This document shows, one piece after another, positions 7,619 to 10,476 of a stretch of 10,476 nt of DNA. The position numbers were made by a program, and so were the translations under genes. The notes under the pieces are model-generated. The model was given only the letters and a program-made list of their open reading frames with translations, did not search any database and was not told the DNA's origin. Every line of letters starts with the position of its first letter. Positions within the stretch are counted from its first letter, which is position 1. Source of the DNA: Spirochaetaceae bacterium (GTDB taxonomy: Bacteria; Spirochaetota; Spirochaetia; SZUA-6; Fen-1364); NCBI GenBank assembly GCA_003141795.1, contig PLNO01000199.1:2622-13097 (forward strand). Direction: 5' to 3'.

Positions 7619-7647
7619 ATACTACCCAAAAGTCCCGACGGGGTAAA
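7619..7647 (-). promoter_or_regulatory. Predicted promoter of the Crp-like gene, near-leaderless
   Basis: On the minus strand TTTACC (7647-7642) is followed by a 17-bp spacer and TAGTAT (7624-7619). Nine nt separate the -10 from ATG 7609, so the mRNA would start about 3 nt upstream of it. The alternative GTG at 7618 directly abuts the -10 and would lie upstream of the predicted mRNA start, which favours the ATG. The spacer contains the palindrome CCCGtCGGG (7633-7641). Confidence 0.5.
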
Positions 7648-7702
7648 GCGAATCGCTCAATCACGATGACCCTCGATGCCGTACTCCTCTGGGGAGGCTC
7701 CC

Positions 7703-8719
7703 ATGAGAAAAGCATTCGGACTGTCCCTGCTGGCCTTCGCCGTTGCACTCGTCTCGTGCGGCCCCGTTGCGGACCCCCGGGCGGCACAGATCGATCTGCT
7801 GCCGCCCCAGGTGGTGGCCGTGCAGTCACTCGGCCCTGATCGGATCGGCGTCCAATTCGACGAGGATGCCGGGCTGTGTGAGGGCACGACCCGCATCGAC
7901 CCTCCGCTCGCGATTTCCGGCGTGACAGGCCCGGGGAAGGAGATCGAGATTCACGGGGCAGCGCAGACCCCCGGCCTTCCCTACACGCTGGAGGCGGAAG
8001 CGCAGGATGCCCGGGGAAACACCGCCTCCTTCATGGCGATCTTCTACGGGTACAATGCCGACGTGCCGGATCTGCTCATCAATGAGATCACCCCGCGGGG
8101 GTCGGGGGCGCATCCGGACCTCGTGGAGCTGAAGGCCATGAGCGGCGGGGACATGGGTGGGGTGGCGCTGTATCTGGGAACCCCTGGCAGCTACGATACG
8201 CGATTCGTCTTTCCGTCGTTCAGCGTCGGGCGCGGCGGCTTCATCGTGGTCCATTTGAAGCCGAGCGGGGACCCCTCTGAGGTCGATGAGCCCGGGAACC
8301 CGGTCCTCTCCAGGGGCGCCGACGCTTCGGATGCCGCCTACGATTTCTGGATCGCCGACTGCAAGGGCCTGGGAGGCAACAATGGGGTTCTCTCCCTGTA
8401 CACCAGGCCCGGCGGAAAGTGTCTCGACGGCGTGCTCTACAGCAACCGTACCTCGCAGTCGGACCAGGCCTACAGGGGATTCGGCAGTGCGGATATGCTG
8501 GCGCGCGCGGAGGAGCTGGTGCAGGAAGGGGGGTGGAAAACAGCAGGGGCCCGCGTGCTTCCCGAGGACGCGGTCAGCCCCGAGAGCTCCACGGGTACAC
8601 GCTCACTGTGCCGAACGTCGGGCTCGCTGGACACCGACAGCGCCTCTGACTGGCATGTGGTGCCGACGCGCGGGGCAACGCCCGGGGGTGAGAACTCCGA
8701 TGAGGTCTATACGCCATGA
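7703..8719 (+). CDS. Lamin-tail-domain lipoprotein with an Ig-like domain
   Basis: A 338-residue protein. The signal peptide (2-18) ends in the lipobox ALVSC, with lipidated Cys 19. Residues about 35-115 form a bacterial Ig-like fold (VVAVQSLGPDRIGVQF ... YTLEAEAQDARGNTASF). Residues about 122-330 match a lamin-tail domain: LLINEITPRG near 124-133, DLVELKA, a central beta-rich stretch, and the closing RSLCRTSGSLDTDSASDW and GATPGGEN pattern typical of that domain. Bacterial lamin-tail proteins are exported and often surface-associated; here no nuclease or other enzyme domain is attached. Four to five cysteines in the exported part could pair. ATG 7703 is chosen because GGGGAGG lies 5 nt before it; an ATG at 7676 would add nine non-signal residues. 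It is monocistronic and followed by GC-rich hairpins. Confidence 0.87.
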   Translation: MRKAFGLSLLAFAVALVSCGPVADPRAAQIDLLPPQVVAVQSLGPDRIGVQFDEDAGLCEGTTRIDPPLAISGVTGPGKEIEIHGAAQTPGLPYTLEAEAQDARGNTASFMAIFYGYNADVPDLLINEITPRGSGAHPDLVELKAMSGGDMGGVALYLGTPGSYDTRFVFPSFSVGRGGFIVVHLKPSGDPSEVDEPGNPVLSRGADASDAAYDFWIADCKGLGGNNGVLSLYTRPGGKCLDGVLYSNRTSQSDQAYRGFGSADMLARAEELVQEGGWKTAGARVLPEDAVSPESSTGTRSLCRTSGSLDTDSASDWHVVPTRGATPGGENSDEVYTP

Positions 8720-8723
8720 CGGT

Positions 8724-8783
8724 GGCGCCGTCCTTCGTGGGGCGGCGCCGGTTGGGCCGGATGCTGCGGAGCGCGGCATCCGG
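8724..8783. terminator. GC-rich hairpins between convergent genes, possible bidirectional terminator
   Basis: Two inverted repeats fill the gap between the lamin-tail and thioredoxin genes: GGCGCCG (8724-8730) with CGGCGCC (8743-8749), and CCGGATGC (8757-8764) with GCATCCGG (8776-8783), the second extendable by two pairs and a wobble to a 5-nt loop. Neither is followed by a T tract on either strand, so termination is inferred from position and stem strength only. Confidence 0.4.
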
Positions 8784-8794
8784 GACGGGGCCGC

Positions 8795-9118
8795 TCAGAT
8801 CACTTCCTTGATCATTTTTTCCAGAGCCTGACGCGGGACCGCACCGATCTGCTGCTTGACCACCTGGCCCTTGTTGAAGACCAGGATCGTGGGGATGCTC
8901 ACGATGTTGAATTGCTGGGCGAGCTCGCCTTCCGCGTCCACGTCGATTTTCGCGATTTTGATCTTTCCGCTGTAGTCACGGGCAAGGTCCTTGAGCACGG
9001 GGGCGATCATCTTGCACGGTCCGCACCATTCCGCCCAGAAGTCAGCGACTACTGGAACCGTGGACTTCGTCACTTCAGCGTCAAAGTTGCTCCTGGTTAC
9101 CGTTACTTCGTCTGCCAT
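8795..9118 (-). CDS. trxA: Thioredoxin
   Basis: A 107-residue protein, the usual thioredoxin length. The active site is WCGPC (31-35), preceded by VVADFWAE, and the cis-proline loop is VSIPT (73-77). It reduces disulfides in cytoplasmic proteins with electrons from thioredoxin reductase, which is not encoded in the window. The ATG at 9118 is preceded by a strong GGGGGAGAGG site; the open frame upstream has no thioredoxin homology and runs through the hairpin repeats, so it is excluded. It is transcribed alone toward the lamin-tail gene. Confidence 0.97.
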   Translation of the reverse strand: MADEVTVTRSNFDAEVTKSTVPVVADFWAEWCGPCKMIAPVLKDLARDYSGKIKIAKIDVDAEGELAQQFNIVSIPTILVFNKGQVVKQQIGAVPRQALEKMIKEVI

Positions 9119-9149
9119 TCCCTCTCCCCCTTCATGATAGTAGACAGTT

Positions 9150-9179
9150 AATATATATCCGGGGCAAACCAGGAAGCAA
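9150..9179 (-). promoter_or_regulatory. Possible thioredoxin promoter
   Basis: On the minus strand TTGCTT (9179-9174) is followed by an 18-bp spacer and TATATT (9155-9150) within an AT-rich patch. It predicts a leader of about 25 nt that keeps the strong Shine-Dalgarno. An alternative -10, TACTAT, lies a little downstream. Confidence 0.35.
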
Positions 9180-9191
9180 TGGCCCATGGGG

Positions 9192-9313
9192 CGGCAGGCG
9201 ACCGCGAAGCGGGCGCTGGTAGCCCAGTCGCTCCTGGCGACATTCTGGCCCGGCAGGCGCGCTTGCGCGCCGGTAGCCCCAGGGGCGGCAGGCGCGCTTG
9301 CGCGCCGGTAGCC
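9192..9313. repeat. Three-copy REP-like hairpin cluster
   Basis: Copies at 9251-9278 and 9286-9313 are identical over 28 bp (start CGGCAGGCGCGC, end CGCGCCGGTAGCC) with a 35-bp period. A diverged copy at 9192-9224 keeps the ends CGGCAGGCG and GGTAGCC. Each unit forms a stem: GGCGCG/CGCGCC in the identical copies, GGCG-CCGC/GCGG-CGCT in the diverged one. The conserved ends and changed but still paired stems are typical of REP-type extragenic palindromes. The cluster fills the gap between the unknown helical protein and thioredoxin. Confidence 0.75.
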
Positions 9314-9321
9314 TTGGCTCT

Positions 9322-10113
9322 CTACTCCTCCCGCTCCTCGCGTTCCCAGCGCCTCTTGCGCTTGAGGTCTTTCAGGCGGAAATCGCCGATCACCTCCCAG
9401 ACATGGGCGAGGGTATCCTCGATCGTCTTTTTCGGTTCGGCGGGCATGTCCGTGTAGACACGCTTCACCCGCTCCAGAACGAGGTGGAGGTCGTTGAGGA
9501 AGAAGGCGCACTGGAGGATGTACTCCTTTTCCTCCCGGTCGATTGCGGGGAAGTTGCGCGGAAACCGCTTCAGCTCCGTGATCAGGCGGGAGAGGGCGTC
9601 GGGAAGCTCGTCACGGCTCGTGGGGGTGAGGTCGTGGAGCTGGGAATCCAGGGCGAGCATCTCCGAGGAGGTCATGGCATACATCGTCTCCTGGAGGGCA
9701 ACCCCCAGATCCTGCCACCGGGCGCGTGCGATTCCGGCCATCGCTCCCGCGAGCCTGCGCACCTCTTCACCGGCGTCGGCGTGCACGGCGAGCTCGGGGT
9801 ACTTGGTGATTTTCTTGAGGTTCTCCTCCAGCACCTTGTCGGCGAAGCTCGGTTCCTTTTCCGCGCTTGCCCGCGACGGCCCCGCCATGATGCGCTGCTC
9901 TTCCCGTGAGAGGAGCTCCTCGATGGCGCTGATCTCGGCGAGGAGAAACGATGAGACGTCGACCTTCGCGTGCAACGCCGTGACGTAGCGGCGCTCGAAC
10001 GCGTCGCGGAGAGCGCGTGGCTTGTAGAACTTGGCGATGTACTCGTCGTACTTCTTGCGTATTTTTTCGACGCTTGAGGTGATTTCACCCGGAGTCAATT
10101 TCCTGGAGGTCAC
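9322..10113 (-). CDS. Unrecognised helical protein, 263 residues
   Basis: I do not recognise a family. The protein is soluble, rich in Glu, Lys, Arg and Leu, predicted mostly alpha-helical, with no signal peptide or membrane segment and a single cysteine (202). Charged amphipathic helices are likely at 10-30, 34-76, 94-145, 168-183 and 192-221. The C-terminus (248-263) is a highly charged basic-then-acidic tail. The start is GTG 10113, chosen because AGGAAGG lies 4 nt upstream; no other start is close. The consistent amphipathic pattern and good start signals support a real gene. It is flanked by an MFS gene upstream on the same strand and a hairpin-repeat cluster downstream, neither of which indicates a function. 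Confidence 0.82.
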   Translation of the reverse strand: MTSRKLTPGEITSSVEKIRKKYDEYIAKFYKPRALRDAFERRYVTALHAKVDVSSFLLAEISAIEELLSREEQRIMAGPSRASAEKEPSFADKVLEENLKKITKYPELAVHADAGEEVRRLAGAMAGIARARWQDLGVALQETMYAMTSSEMLALDSQLHDLTPTSRDELPDALSRLITELKRFPRNFPAIDREEKEYILQCAFFLNDLHLVLERVKRVYTDMPAEPKKTIEDTLAHVWEVIGDFRLKDLKRKRRWEREEREE

Positions 10114-10124
10114 TGTGCCTTCCT

Positions 10125-10153
10125 CATATATTGATAATCGCGGCGTTCGTCAA
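10125..10153 (-). promoter_or_regulatory. Predicted promoter of the 263-residue helical protein
   Basis: On the minus strand TTGACG (10153-10148) is followed by a 17-bp spacer and TATATG (10130-10125). The GTG at 10113 is 11 nt beyond the -10, so the mRNA would start about 5 nt before it and would cut into the AGGAAGG site. Either the true start point is further upstream or this is another very short leader. Confidence 0.45.
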
Positions 10154-10180
10154 GAAATCCCCGCTGCACCCGGCCCGTGC

Positions 10181-10476
10181 TCATGCCGCTGTACGGCCGC
10201 GGGGTCCGCGGACGAAGATCGTGATCGCCACCCCGGACGCAGCGAGGATGCCGGCGGTCGTGAGGAATGCGGCGCCATAACCGGCCGTGACCGCGATCGA
10301 CGCTCCGATCACCGGCCCCAGCGCGTTGCTCCCCGATGCCACGGAGGCGGACAGCCCGTAGATGCTCCCCTGCTTTCCCTGCTCGGTCCTCTGCGCGATG
10401 AGGGCGTTCGCCGAGGGGATGTTGCCGCCGACGAAGAAGCAGCTGGCGATCCGCAGGAGGAGGAGCTGCAGAGGGG
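10181..10476 (-). CDS. C-terminal part of a major facilitator superfamily transporter
   Basis: The open frame enters from the right window edge and ends at TGA 10181 (about 98 codons visible; start outside). The visible part has two to three membrane segments. NIPSANALIAQRTEQGKQG, followed by YGLSASVASGSNALGPVIGA and a final hydrophobic helix, matches the MFS pattern around helices 10-12 (loop with R and G residues, then the ALGP.IG motif of drug-exporter-like members). Such proteins are inner-membrane solute antiporters; the substrate cannot be told. The end carries a short basic tail. A 67-nt gap with its own promoter separates it from the next gene. Confidence 0.85.
   Translation of the reverse strand, partial: PLQLLLLRIASCFFVGGNIPSANALIAQRTEQGKQGSIYGLSASVASGSNALGPVIGASIAVTAGYGAAFLTTAGILAASGVAITIFVRGPRGRTAA

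Noticed and set aside
9192..9313. CRISPR array.
   Set aside because: Only three units, with spacers of about 7 and 26 nt, a self-complementary core and no cas genes; it fits REP-like repeats.
9119..9511. N-terminal extension of thioredoxin.
   Set aside because: It runs through the hairpin repeats and overlaps the neighbouring gene; the strong ribosome binding site fixes the start at 9118.
10139..10180. Terminator after the MFS gene.
   Set aside because: Only a 4-bp GCAC/GTGC stem with no good T tract could be found.

Overview
The window is GC-rich, densely coded chromosomal DNA from a diderm (Gram-negative-type) bacterium. Two proteins carry lipoboxes, one methyltransferase has a signal peptide, and all the genes look native in codon use. 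There is no rRNA, tRNA, transposase or phage gene to place it. The fused E1 dehydrogenase, the many exported proteins and several orphan conserved-looking genes would fit a GC-rich spirochaete-like lineage, but that is an inference and not firm.

Layout: (1) 1-5466, minus strand, a run read right to left. It starts with a lipoyl-bearing E2 acyltransferase, followed by a one-piece E1 (alpha and beta domains fused) of a 2-oxoacid dehydrogenase complex, then an exported PCMT-family methyltransferase overlapping a membrane protein that resembles the membrane half of spermidine-synthase-like proteins (cut by the window edge). No E3 (lipoamide dehydrogenase) is visible. (2) 5467-5719, a regulatory and repeat-bearing spacer between divergent units, with a 90-bp element bounded by perfect 16-bp inverted repeats. 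(3) 5720-6979, plus strand, a compact three-gene unit: cysteine-rich small protein, TPR-like lipoprotein, zinc-ribbon Nudix hydrolase. (4) 6971-7609, minus strand, a cyclic-nucleotide-binding Crp-like protein that meets the Nudix gene tail to tail with an overlap. (5) 7703-8719, plus strand, a lamin-tail-domain lipoprotein. (6) 8795-9118, minus strand, thioredoxin, with a three-copy hairpin (REP-like) cluster upstream. (7) 9322-10113, minus strand, an unrecognised helical protein. (8) 10181-10476, minus strand, the C-terminal end of an MFS transporter.

The least expected signal is in the promoters. Three minus-strand genes (E2, PCMT, Crp-like) each have a good -35/-10 pair whose -10 ends only 8-9 nt before the ATG, and none of the three has a Shine-Dalgarno sequence. 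Other genes here have clear ribosome binding sites. This points to leaderless or nearly leaderless mRNAs alongside normal ones. At the PCMT gene the promoter also lies inside a perfect 12-bp palindrome whose inner arm contains the start codon.

No complete novel defence or mobile system was found. The best leads are the leaderless promoters, the palindromic PCMT start, the 90-bp inverted-repeat element, the REP-like cluster with compensatory changes, and the PCMT plus membrane aminopropyltransferase-like pair.
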